Assembly: GCA_015059715.1 (NCBI GenBank)
Contig: SUZV01000006.1
Coordinates: forward strand, 1-64,000
DNA length: 64,000 bases
Direction of reading: 5' to 3'
Source: Rikenellaceae bacterium
GTDB lineage: Bacteria > Bacteroidota > Bacteroidia > Bacteroidales > Rikenellaceae
Below are positions 11,538-20,433 of the stretch, piece by piece (within the stretch, counting starts at the first letter, position 1; every line of letters starts with the position of its first letter). The position numbers and the translations under genes are program-made. The notes beneath the pieces are model-generated. The model was not told the DNA's origin and searched no databases. It worked only from the letters and a program-made list of their open reading frames with translations.

Positions 11538-11684
11538 ATGAATTGGCAAGAGATAGCTGTTTATATCATAGGAGCATTGGCCGTAATAGCCGTACTACGC
11601 AAGCTGTGGCGGCTTATTGTCTGTCGCGACAGCGCGGGCTGCTCCGACTGTAGCAAGGAGTGTCCACACCGAAAGAAGAGTTAA
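11538..11684 (+). CDS. FeoB-associated Cys-rich membrane protein (48 aa)
   Basis: Hand translation: MNWQEIAVYIIGALAVIAVLRKLWRLIVCRDSAGCSDCSKECPHRKKS; one TM helix plus a CX5CX2CX3C tail immediately after feoB; too short for the ORF track. Confidence 0.85.
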   Translation: MNWQEIAVYIIGALAVIAVLRKLWRLIVCRDSAGCSDCSKECPHRKKS

Positions 11685-11686
11685 AA

Positions 11687-11728
11687 ATGGGTCGTGCAGG
11701 GGGTTAAATCCTTAGCACGACCCATTCT
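11687..11728. terminator. Bidirectional hairpin between feoB operon and cdaA
   Basis: ATGGGTCGTGC ... GCACGACCCAT inverted repeat between convergent genes. Confidence 0.7.
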
Positions 11729-11744
11729 GTTACGTACAACCCTA

Positions 11745-12554
11745 CTACTTTTTCTCTCTTGCATCGTCACGCTGGTCATTCTTATTCATAAGCTTACGAA
11801 TGGCCTGCTCAAGACTCTTAGGGTCTACATTACGCTTAATCTGCGAGTCATGAGCCAGAGATATCTGACCCGTCTCCTCAGACACTGCAATGACTATAGC
11901 ATCCGACACCTCACTCATACCGAGAGCAGCACGGTGACGCATACCATATGCCTTGGGGACCTCCTGACGTGTTGAGGGCAGCACACACTTAGCCGCAACC
12001 ACCCTATCGCCACTGATAATCATAGCACCATCGTGTAGAGGGGCATTCTTAAAGAACACATTCTCGATAAGTGGCGTAGACACCTTGGCATCTATGGCTA
12101 TACCACTCTCCTCGACAACACCGAGGTCATTAGACTGCTTAAGGATAATAAGTGCGCCCACCTTCTCCTGACCCATCTCCTGACACGCTGCGACTATAGG
12201 CTTGAGGTTAAAATCATCCTCACCCTTACGATTACGCAGGTTGAATATGCGCGTTAGCCACTCGAAACGCTCTCTCTGGCGACCTATGACCTGTAGGAAG
12301 TGGCGTATCTCGGGTTGGAAGATGATGAGTATGGCGATAACACCGACAGAGATTATCTGTCCGAGAATTGTCGAGAAGAGGACCAAGTTGAAAGTCTTAA
12401 CGAGTATCCATACTAAATAGATAACGAAGATACCCATCATAATATAGGGTGCGCTGGTACCCTTCATTGCTCGGTAAGCAGCATATAGTAGCGACGACAC
12501 CAAGACAATATCGATGACATCAACAAACGTAAATGGTATAAATCCCATTGTCAT
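11745..12554 (-). CDS. cdaA: Diadenylate cyclase CdaA (c-di-AMP synthase)
   Basis: N-terminal TM helices plus DAC domain with DGAMII and RHRAALG motifs. Confidence 0.95.
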   Translation of the reverse strand: MTMGFIPFTFVDVIDIVLVSSLLYAAYRAMKGTSAPYIMMGIFVIYLVWILVKTFNLVLFSTILGQIISVGVIAILIIFQPEIRHFLQVIGRQRERFEWLTRIFNLRNRKGEDDFNLKPIVAACQEMGQEKVGALIILKQSNDLGVVEESGIAIDAKVSTPLIENVFFKNAPLHDGAMIISGDRVVAAKCVLPSTRQEVPKAYGMRHRAALGMSEVSDAIVIAVSEETGQISLAHDSQIKRNVDPKSLEQAIRKLMNKNDQRDDAREKK

Positions 12555-12622
12555 AAACAGTTTAGTATAAGTAAGAAGGCAACACAGCCCATTGTTTACG
12601 GTGCGAAATTAGTTAAAAAAAT

Positions 12623-12646
12623 GCCGACTTGCAAGTGCAAATCGGC
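12623..12646 (-). terminator. Hairpin terminator downstream of OmpH-like gene
   Basis: GCCGACTTGCA AG TGCAAATCGGC flanked by A/T runs. Confidence 0.7.
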
Positions 12647-12667
12647 AATTTTTTACCCTTTTGTCGT

Positions 12668-13348
12668 TTACTCAAGTACACCAGCCTCGTAGAGAGCATC
12701 TACACTCTTAAGCACAATATCCGAAATATTGAGCGATGGATCAGCATCGACAACAGATACTGCATTGAGAATCATCTTATAACGTCTGTCGGCATTAATC
12801 TCGTCGAGAGCCTTGCGAGTAAGCTCCTGGAAGCGGTTCATAAGAACCATCTGCTCCTCGGCCAAAGCCTGCTCCTCGGCCTGAAGTGTCTGACTCTCGG
12901 TCTGCACAGTACTCTGTAGCGCAGTCATACGTGTCTGGATAGAGTCGCCCTTCTTCTGTAACTCCTCCTGCTTCTGCTGCGCATTGAGGGTTGTTATAAG
13001 ACCCTTCTCGTAGTCCTGCTGAAGCTTAAGAGCGTCGGCCTGAAGCTTGTTATACTCCGTAGCCAGGCTCTGCTCCTTCTTAGCCCATCCCTCCTGAGCT
13101 GCCGTAGCACGCTTCTGGAACTCCTGCATCTTGGTCTCAAGAGCCTTACCCTCAGCTGCAAAGAGCTTGCTCGATGCCATAATATAGTCGAGGTCTATAT
13201 ATACCACATCACCACTTGCCACACACTCTACGGTGCGCACCTCAGTGCTGTCGCTCAGGGTTGCTTCCTCCTTAGTATCGCTTGTTTTGCCGCCACAAGA
13301 TGCCAACAACATAGCAAGGGCAGAGATAAAGAAAAGTGACTTTTTCAT
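12668..13348 (-). CDS. OmpH/Skp-like lipoprotein
   Basis: Lipobox LLASC; long coiled coil with VVYIDLDYIMASSK Skp-like start. Confidence 0.8.
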   Translation of the reverse strand: MKKSLFFISALAMLLASCGGKTSDTKEEATLSDSTEVRTVECVASGDVVYIDLDYIMASSKLFAAEGKALETKMQEFQKRATAAQEGWAKKEQSLATEYNKLQADALKLQQDYEKGLITTLNAQQKQEELQKKGDSIQTRMTALQSTVQTESQTLQAEEQALAEEQMVLMNRFQELTRKALDEINADRRYKMILNAVSVVDADPSLNISDIVLKSVDALYEAGVLE

Positions 13349-13392
13349 AATTTTTTATACTTCGTTTTAGTTAAATTTCGAGTTTCGAAACA

Positions 13393-13400
13393 CAAAGGTA
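13393..13400 (-). promoter_or_regulatory. -7 box TACCTTTG for the OmpH-like gene
   Basis: CAAAGGTA on + strand, divergent from TACTTTTG at 13413. Confidence 0.55.
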
Positions 13401-13412
13401 AGAAAATTTATT

Positions 13413-13420
13413 TACTTTTG
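13413..13420 (+). promoter_or_regulatory. -7 box TACTTTTG for ruvA
   Basis: Match to TAnnTTTG 40 bp upstream of ruvA. Confidence 0.5.
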
Positions 13421-13459
13421 TAGAAATTTTAGAATATTTTTCATTTTTAGGGTTATAGT

Positions 13460-14059
13460 ATGTACGAATATATCAAGGGACAGCTATCCGAGGCCACACC
13501 TACATACGCCGTTATCGAGGCAGCAGGCATAGGATATTTCATAAATATCTCGCTTAAGACATTTAGCGACATTGAGCGCGCCACCGAGGCACTGCTATAT
13601 ACGCACTTTGTTGTGCGCGAGGACCAACAGGCACTCTATGGTTTCTCGACAAAGCTTGAACGCGAACTCTTCCGTCAGCTCATTAGCGTATCGGGCGTAG
13701 GTGGCAACACCGCACGTATGATACTATCGACATATACGGCACACGAACTGCAAAATATCATCGCTACGGAGAATGCCGTACTGCTCAAGAATGTCAAGGG
13801 GTTAGGCCTTAAGACCGCCCAGAAGATTATCGTCGAACTCTCGGGCAAGATGCTTGAGTTGGGAGCAAGCGATATCATGACACCACAACTGAGCAAGGGT
13901 GGCACACCAAATAACGAAGTCTACGACGAGGCTATGGCGGCCCTCTCGATGCTCGGATTCCAAAAGGCGGCATCAGACAAGGCTCTCAAGGCTATATTCA
14001 AGGAGAACCCTGCGATTTCTGTCGAGGAGGCCATACGCGCAGCCCTGAAGCGTATGTAG
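13460..14059 (+). CDS. ruvA: Holliday junction branch migration protein RuvA
   Basis: 199 aa; VSGVGGNTARMILS and VKGLGLKTAQKIIVEL HhH motifs. Confidence 0.97.
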   Translation: MYEYIKGQLSEATPTYAVIEAAGIGYFINISLKTFSDIERATEALLYTHFVVREDQQALYGFSTKLERELFRQLISVSGVGGNTARMILSTYTAHELQNIIATENAVLLKNVKGLGLKTAQKIIVELSGKMLELGASDIMTPQLSKGGTPNNEVYDEAMAALSMLGFQKAASDKALKAIFKENPAISVEEAIRAALKRM

Positions 14060-14133
14060 ACCACCACAAGCTCCAAGAGTGCGCTATAGCCCCACTTTTT
14101 GGCATAAAATATCGTAGGTTGCAAAATATTTAC

Positions 14134-14141
14134 TACCTTTG
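14134..14141 (+). promoter_or_regulatory. -7 box TACCTTTG for FKBP lipoprotein
   Basis: Consensus match 10-20 bp upstream of candidate ATGs at 14152/14161. Confidence 0.5.
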
Positions 14142-14151
14142 TGCGATATAT

Positions 14152-14778
14152 ATGTATATGATGAGTATAAGGAGAATATCTATATGTGTGGCCATGGCAT
14201 TTATAGCCATAGCTATGGTGGCGTGTAAGAACGACACCGACACCGTACTTACCAAGCAGCAGTCGTCGATAGAGAGCTATCTGACAGGAGGTCACAAGCC
14301 TCGCCTTATCGAGGAGAGCAAGGTGGGCGAATCGTTAGATGAGAACCCCCAGTTCTACACACGCTGGGATATGGATATATATCGCTACATATCGACCTAC
14401 TACGACGAGGGTCGCGAGGATAGAGCCGAGATATACAACGGCACTAAGTTCGACATGGTATATACCGCCTATATCTTCAATAACGGGGCCCCTGCGGTAG
14501 CCGATATGTTTGCAACAAACGACCCCGACTCCATTGAGCAGCTTAAGCAGGCAGGACTAAACACCTCGTACGAATGGTCTACCGAGCCTATGAGCATAAC
14601 CTTAGGTAGTAGCTCGCTTGTCGGTGGTCTTGAGACTGCATTAGAGGGGTGTCGCGAAGGTGACAGTGTCGAGATATACCTTACGTACATCGAGGCCTAT
14701 GGCAACAACTACATTGGCAAAGTTCCAAGTAAGTCCTCTGTCGTGTGGTTTATCGACATTGTGGATGTTAAGGAGTAG
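14152..14778 (+). CDS. FKBP-type peptidyl-prolyl isomerase-like lipoprotein
   Basis: Lipobox MVAC; FKBP-like core (VGGLETALEGCREGDSVEIYLTYIEAYG). Start adjusted from 14119. Confidence 0.75.
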   Translation: MYMMSIRRISICVAMAFIAIAMVACKNDTDTVLTKQQSSIESYLTGGHKPRLIEESKVGESLDENPQFYTRWDMDIYRYISTYYDEGREDRAEIYNGTKFDMVYTAYIFNNGAPAVADMFATNDPDSIEQLKQAGLNTSYEWSTEPMSITLGSSSLVGGLETALEGCREGDSVEIYLTYIEAYGNNYIGKVPSKSSVVWFIDIVDVKE

Positions 14779-14916
14779 CCGAGTAATTTTATAGTATTCA
14801 CAGCTTTAAGAGAAGAGATATAGTTAAGGTAGACTCTATAAATTATACAATTAACGGAGATAGAGTCTACTTACAACAGAGTTAAATTTTCACTAATTTA
14901 TTATAGACACCATAAG

Positions 14917-16470
14917 ATGAGACATCTATCCACGCTCACAATATTAACACTACTCCTTACTACACTCTTGTCGTGCGTCGAGGAGCCACAGCTTACGTAT
15001 AACGAGATTGAGCAACGCTCACTTAAGGCGTGGGTCGAGAAGTACCACCCCGAGTTAGTCGACAACTATCAGGAGGAGGGTGGCTACTACGTCGAGGTGA
15101 TAAATCGCGGCGTGCAGGACTCTGTAGCTATCTCGGGCAAGGATGTGTGGGTATGGTTTGACTTTACGGGGCGCGACCTTAATGGCACGATACACGAGAC
15201 ACGCAGCGCAGAGCTCGCCACACAACTTAATACATATACCAACTACACGCACTACATCCCAGCCTTCCGCTTCAGTGGTGCCGACCATCACACGCTTATG
15301 GAGGGCACGTATCTGGCTACGTTCAATAAGCTCAAGATTGGCGACGAGGAGCTTGAGGTGCGCTACGGCACCGAGCTACGTCTATACCTTCCATCCTCGG
15401 TTATCGGCAGCACCGTTGATACCAACGATGGTGGCTACGAGGGAGAGTTTGCATCGGATGGCACAAAGCCTATGATTGTAGATATGAAGATTTGGGGACA
15501 TGTAAATAACCCTGTAGCCTACGAGGGTGAGCGTGTCAACAGCTTTGCTAAGGCTAATGGCGGACTATGTAGCGACCATAAGAGCGTTACAGAGGATGAT
15601 GCAACGACTGAGGCGGTGCGTCGCCGCACTACACGCACCGAGAACGAGGAGAGTGGCGACGAGGAGGTTGACACACGCCCCTTGGAGTTCTTCGATGGAC
15701 GTTGGCACCAGCCCGTAGATACACTTGAGCAGCTACTTGTTAACTATGCATACTCGCCTGCACGTACCACGTTTGACTATCGCAATGCGTTAGGTAGCGA
15801 TACGCTTAAGTACCCCAACGAGACGCAGTACGATGCTGGACGCATATATGGCTCGGGGCAACTTGGCGATATTGACCGCCGTATTAACGAGGCTTTAGTT
15901 GAGCGTTTTGGCGCAGGCATAAGCTACGACGAGGTGTTGGAGGCCGACTCGATAAACGTAAAGAATGTTGCCAAGATATGGTATATAGGACGCTTCCTCG
16001 ATGGTTTTATCTTCGATACCAACATCGACGAGGTTAAGGAGATTGTGTATGGCAAGGTTGATGACGAGGGCGAGGCGTTGGAGTTTGAGACTACCGATCC
16101 GGAAGATAATGAGTATATATTAGCTTGGGAGCTGGCTATGCCCACGCTACGTTTAGGTCAGTGGGCGACGATACTTACAGTATCGACATACGGCTACGGC
16201 ATTGAGGGCAAGGCGGGTACGCACACCTCGACAACCACAACCGACAACTCCTACTACGACTACGCCAACTACTACAACTATATGAATTATATGAATAACT
16301 ACTACGGCTACGGCTATGGTAATATGTATAATTCTGGCTACTACGGCTATAACCCTTACTACTACGGTTATACGCCACCTACCACAGGCACTACGATAAC
16401 GACAACAACGACCTCGGCAGAGATACAATCATACGCTCCGCTGATGTTCCAAGTCTTTGTCGAGAAGTAG
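14917..16470 (+). CDS. Large FKBP-like lipoprotein with Tyr/Asn/Gly-rich insertion near the C-terminus
   Basis: 517 aa; lipobox LLSC; C-terminal YYDYANYYNYMNYMNNYYGYGYGNMYNSGYYGYNPYYYGY stretch followed by a final strand APLMFQVFVEK. Confidence 0.7.
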   Translation: MRHLSTLTILTLLLTTLLSCVEEPQLTYNEIEQRSLKAWVEKYHPELVDNYQEEGGYYVEVINRGVQDSVAISGKDVWVWFDFTGRDLNGTIHETRSAELATQLNTYTNYTHYIPAFRFSGADHHTLMEGTYLATFNKLKIGDEELEVRYGTELRLYLPSSVIGSTVDTNDGGYEGEFASDGTKPMIVDMKIWGHVNNPVAYEGERVNSFAKANGGLCSDHKSVTEDDATTEAVRRRTTRTENEESGDEEVDTRPLEFFDGRWHQPVDTLEQLLVNYAYSPARTTFDYRNALGSDTLKYPNETQYDAGRIYGSGQLGDIDRRINEALVERFGAGISYDEVLEADSINVKNVAKIWYIGRFLDGFIFDTNIDEVKEIVYGKVDDEGEALEFETTDPEDNEYILAWELAMPTLRLGQWATILTVSTYGYGIEGKAGTHTSTTTTDNSYYDYANYYNYMNYMNNYYGYGYGNMYNSGYYGYNPYYYGYTPPTTGTTITTTTTSAEIQSYAPLMFQVFVEK

Positions 16471-16641
16471 TTCCAGTATCACACCCAACGAATTGTATTC
16501 GACAATAAATGGGGTTAGATGGGGCGCGCTGTCGCTATCGTCCTTATCGACCCTTTAGCTCGCTTACTAAGAGAGCTACCCCACAGTTTTAGATGTCACC
16601 GCAAGGTGACATCTATTACTCATTACTAATTGGCATCGCCC

Positions 16642-17808
16642 CTACAGCCACTCTAATACTCTTTCGATAAGTACCCCGAAGTGGTTGCCCAAGGCGTAAC
16701 CTACGATACCTGCACCTAAGCCCGTAACCAAGGCACTGCGGTTGCGCATAACGCCTGCGGCCATAGGCACAAAGGGCGGAGAGTTGATAAAGGCGACAGA
16801 GGAGATGACCATAGAGTCGGCATCGACCTTAAGGATACGGCAGACAACGGCGTGTAACAGCAGTGATGCAAAAACAGCGAAGAGCATAAAGGCTATCTGG
16901 TTGAGTCCTGCGCTGATATCTATCTTCGAGAAGTCAGCCATGGTGGCTATCGCCAAGCTGAATATATATATAAGGTACATACCCACGTCATAGCTACGCT
17001 TAAGCTCCCTAATAGGGCGCACGAAGGATGCCGCTACGCCCAACGTAGTAATCATAAGGATAAAGACCACCATAAACCACGACTCGGGAAGCAGTATGGC
17101 CGTAACGCCCGAAATAGCGACTATTATGATGGTGACACCAAATATCTTACCCATCTGCTTAACCCCCTCACGAGTAAAGAGGCCTTCGTAGTCACTCACC
17201 TCGCTTACCGAGGCGGCAATATCGGCACTATCTATCGCATCGAGCATAGCGCGCTCTACAGGCTCGCCATAGAGACGGCGGAAGAGGCGTATGCCTATGC
17301 TAAAGAGAAAGACAAAATAGAGGAACGATATCACTATATCGTATGAGTTTATGAGCGTAAATGTGCTGCTCTCAGTCTGAAATATTGTTTGCAGGGCAGC
17401 GGCATTTACCGTACCTCCTGTATACATACCCGATATTATACCACCTATCTCCGCTCCCTCGTTTAGCTCTCGACCGAAGAGCATATAGCCTCCAGCTACG
17501 GCTATGGCTACTGATAGAAAACCGCTCACCGACACCTTAATCTGTAGGCCCAACTCCTCGCGCTTAAAGCGACATCCGTAGAGCATCATAGGTATAGCCA
17601 GGGGTACCATAACATTGGGTAACAGCTCCTGCCATAGTGCTATCTCAGAGGGCAGCGAGGGGATATTTCCAACAAGGATACCCACAGCATAGAGCACCAT
17701 AATAGGCCCTATCTTCGCAAGTAGCGAATATCGACGACATAGATATACTACAAGCGCAGGGGCAAGCAGATAGAACGCTAAGGTTAGGATATAGTAGAAA
17801 ACTTGCAT
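16642..17808 (-). CDS. DUF819-family integral membrane protein
   Basis: 388 aa, multiple TM segments; GILVGNIP and GGTVNAAALQTIF patterns. Confidence 0.82.
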   Translation of the reverse strand: MQVFYYILTLAFYLLAPALVVYLCRRYSLLAKIGPIMVLYAVGILVGNIPSLPSEIALWQELLPNVMVPLAIPMMLYGCRFKREELGLQIKVSVSGFLSVAIAVAGGYMLFGRELNEGAEIGGIISGMYTGGTVNAAALQTIFQTESSTFTLINSYDIVISFLYFVFLFSIGIRLFRRLYGEPVERAMLDAIDSADIAASVSEVSDYEGLFTREGVKQMGKIFGVTIIIVAISGVTAILLPESWFMVVFILMITTLGVAASFVRPIRELKRSYDVGMYLIYIFSLAIATMADFSKIDISAGLNQIAFMLFAVFASLLLHAVVCRILKVDADSMVISSVAFINSPPFVPMAAGVMRNRSALVTGLGAGIVGYALGNHFGVLIERVLEWL

Positions 17809-17831
17809 ATTGTGAAGGTTAGATTCTGCTA

Positions 17832-17839
17832 CAAAGGTA
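17832..17839 (-). promoter_or_regulatory. -7 box TACCTTTG for the DUF819 gene
   Basis: CAAAGGTA on + strand, 24 bp upstream of start. Confidence 0.5.
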
Positions 17840-17983
17840 CTAAAATTATGACCACAAATGCTACAATCGAGTGGTAAATAAGTAAGTATATATACCTATA
17901 AATATGCTTTATGATGCATATAATGTCTGAAAAAGTTCTTTTTTACTGAAAAAACTTTTATGTTTGTATGTCGTAATATGGCC

Positions 17984-18029
17984 TTCACGCCCCTTTGGCA
18001 GCCCACTCTTGCCACCATAATAGCGTGAA
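17984..18029 (+). promoter_or_regulatory. Structured leader hairpin upstream of bile-acid:sodium symporter family gene
   Basis: TTCACGC...GCGTGAA enclosing GGCAG...TTGCC; TATGTTTG -7-like box at 17959-17966 places it in the transcript. Confidence 0.4.
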
Positions 18030-18096
18030 TGATTATGCGAAACGGACGAATATATTAACTGTAAGGAGGGGAATATCCCCCACAAAACTACGTACT

Positions 18097-19059
18097 ATGA
18101 AGGAGCATTTGGCAAGTCTCGACACACTAAGCATCAATCTCGGAGCTGGTGAGATGGTCATCGTAAACATCATCCTCGCTATCGTTATGTTTGGCGTAGC
18201 TTTAGGTATCAAATTCCAAACATTCAAGGATATATTCAAGAATCCCAAGTCGGTAATTGTGGGCATACTACTACAGTGGGTACTCCTCCCTGCCGTAACC
18301 TGCCTCTTGGCAATAATACTCAACCCCTTCATAACACCTATGGTTGCTATAGGTATGCTACTCGTGGCATCGTGTCCTGGTGGCAATATCTCGAACTTTA
18401 TGTCGTCGCTATCGAAGGGTAATGTAGAACTATCGGTGTCGATGACGGCCATAACGACAGCCTTTGCGCCTATAGTTACACCACTAAACTTTTGGTTATG
18501 GGGCACGCTATACTGCCGCTTTGCTGCGGTACGCAACGATATCCCAACCCTCGATATTCCATTTATGGATATGCTTGAGCAGATACTCCTAATCTTGGGT
18601 CTACCCATCATCTTAGGCATGCTCTTTTCGCACTACTTTCCCAACGGTGCCAAGCGCATAATGAAGCCATTGCAGATACTCTCGATTCTTCTATTTATGG
18701 GTATGGTGGCGGTGTCGCTATCGCAGGTATTGGCGGCATTAGAGCCTCGCTGGGAGGTATATGCGAGCATCTTGTGTGCCTTGACGATAGTCATCATACA
18801 CAACGCCAGCGCACTCAGCACAGGATATACAGGTGCTACGCTTATGAAACTACCGAAGAGCGACCGCCGCTCGCTGACCATCGAGGTAGGCATCCAGAAC
18901 TCAGGTCTCGGCTTAGCCCTGCTCTTCAACCCTGCGATATTCGACCCCTCACTATGGAGTCACAACGGAGGTATGTTGCTTATCACCGCACTCTGGGGCG
19001 TATGGCACATCGTTTCGGGCCTTACCATATCCTACATATTCCGTCGCAGCGATAAATAG
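18097..19059 (+). CDS. Bile acid:sodium symporter (BASS) family transporter
   Basis: About 320 aa after start correction from 17995; SCPGGNISNFMSSLSKGNVELSVSMT and EVGIQNSGLGLAL motifs. Confidence 0.9.
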   Translation: MKEHLASLDTLSINLGAGEMVIVNIILAIVMFGVALGIKFQTFKDIFKNPKSVIVGILLQWVLLPAVTCLLAIILNPFITPMVAIGMLLVASCPGGNISNFMSSLSKGNVELSVSMTAITTAFAPIVTPLNFWLWGTLYCRFAAVRNDIPTLDIPFMDMLEQILLILGLPIILGMLFSHYFPNGAKRIMKPLQILSILLFMGMVAVSLSQVLAALEPRWEVYASILCALTIVIIHNASALSTGYTGATLMKLPKSDRRSLTIEVGIQNSGLGLALLFNPAIFDPSLWSHNGGMLLITALWGVWHIVSGLTISYIFRRSDK

Positions 19060-19068
19060 TAGAGATAT

Positions 19069-20403
19069 ATGGCACAGGAGAAGAGAATACAGGATTACGA
19101 CTCTCTATATAGCTTCCTACGACACTACGTCGACTTTATGGTCAAGATGTCGTATCGCGACCTGCGATACGTAGGTCGTGAGCGTCTGCCTAAGGATGGC
19201 GCGATAATATACGCTCCAAACCACACAGGAACACTCATGGACGCTCTGGTACTGCTCGCTATGGACCGCTCACCCAAGGTCTTTGTCGCCCGTGCCGATA
19301 TATTCAAGAAGCCACTCCTTAGAGAGATATTTACCTTCCTAAAGATTATGCCTATTATGCGTATGCGCGACGGCATAGAGGAGGTGAAGCGCAATAACGA
19401 GACCATAGAGCGTGCCGTAGATGTGCTCCGAGATAGAGTGCCCTTCTGCATCTTCCCCGAGGGTACACACCAGACGAAATACTCGTCACTACCCCTATCA
19501 AAGGGCATCTTCCGCATCGCCTTCCAGGCTCGCGAGCTGCTGGCAGAGACACCACTATATATCGTCCCCATAGGTATACGCTACGGCAGTTTCTTCCGCT
19601 TCCGCTCTACGGTACGTGTGCAGATTGGCACCCCGATAAACGTAGGTGAGTTTATCGACGAGCATAGCGACCTAAAGCAGCAGGAGCAGATGGGTCTGAT
19701 GCGCGAACTTCTGGAGGAACGCATGCGCGAGTCGATATTCTACATCCCTAATGACGAGGATTACGAGGCTACATACGAGATATGTGCTGCGGTAGTGTCG
19801 AAGCAGCGCGAGCACCTCGAAAGCGAGGCAAAGTATCGCCAGATGAGGGGTATGGATGTATACTTCGAGGCCAACAATATGACCGTCAAACACATCGAAT
19901 ATCTCAAGAGGGTAAATCCTGAGGTGGCTGCCGAGCTACTCACGTTAGGCCGCGAGGCCTCGGCGATGCGCCAAAGCGAGGGTATAACGCTTAAGTCAGT
20001 GGCTGTGCGCTACCCTATATTCTCGCGCATCGTTAAGCTTATCACCTTCCTCATAACACTACCCTACGCCATCGCCGCCTCGATAGCATCACTGCCTATA
20101 ACGCTCCTCGGAAACTTCATATTCAAGAGGTTCAAGGACCAGGCTTTCCGTAACTCGGTGCGCTACCTACTAAACCTTGTGGTATGGCCCTTAGTGATGC
20201 TCATATACACCATTACGGCCTTTATCGCAGCACCTTGGGAGGTGGCACTACCGATAACACTCCTACTTCTTCCCTCGCCCTTTGCTGCCGACGAGAGCTA
20301 CCGACTACTGCGCCTTATGGTATCGGACTACAAACTATGGCGCAACAAGGAGCTACGCGCCAAGTACGACAGGATAAGGAGTCTAATGTTCGAAGATAGA
20401 TAA
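19069..20403 (+). CDS. 1-acyl-glycerol-3-phosphate acyltransferase-like (PlsC domain) protein
   Basis: NHTGTLMDAL (NHxxxxD) and FPEGTH motifs. Confidence 0.9.
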   Translation: MAQEKRIQDYDSLYSFLRHYVDFMVKMSYRDLRYVGRERLPKDGAIIYAPNHTGTLMDALVLLAMDRSPKVFVARADIFKKPLLREIFTFLKIMPIMRMRDGIEEVKRNNETIERAVDVLRDRVPFCIFPEGTHQTKYSSLPLSKGIFRIAFQARELLAETPLYIVPIGIRYGSFFRFRSTVRVQIGTPINVGEFIDEHSDLKQQEQMGLMRELLEERMRESIFYIPNDEDYEATYEICAAVVSKQREHLESEAKYRQMRGMDVYFEANNMTVKHIEYLKRVNPEVAAELLTLGREASAMRQSEGITLKSVAVRYPIFSRIVKLITFLITLPYAIAASIASLPITLLGNFIFKRFKDQAFRNSVRYLLNLVVWPLVMLIYTITAFIAAPWEVALPITLLLLPSPFAADESYRLLRLMVSDYKLWRNKELRAKYDRIRSLMFEDR

Positions 20404-20433
20404 AAAATAGTAAATAACAGATAACAATAGCTT

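Noticed and set aside
16153-16428. Val/Ile-rich minus-strand ORF opposite the Tyr-rich tract
   Set aside because: Low-complexity antisense of TAC/TAT codons, not an independent gene.
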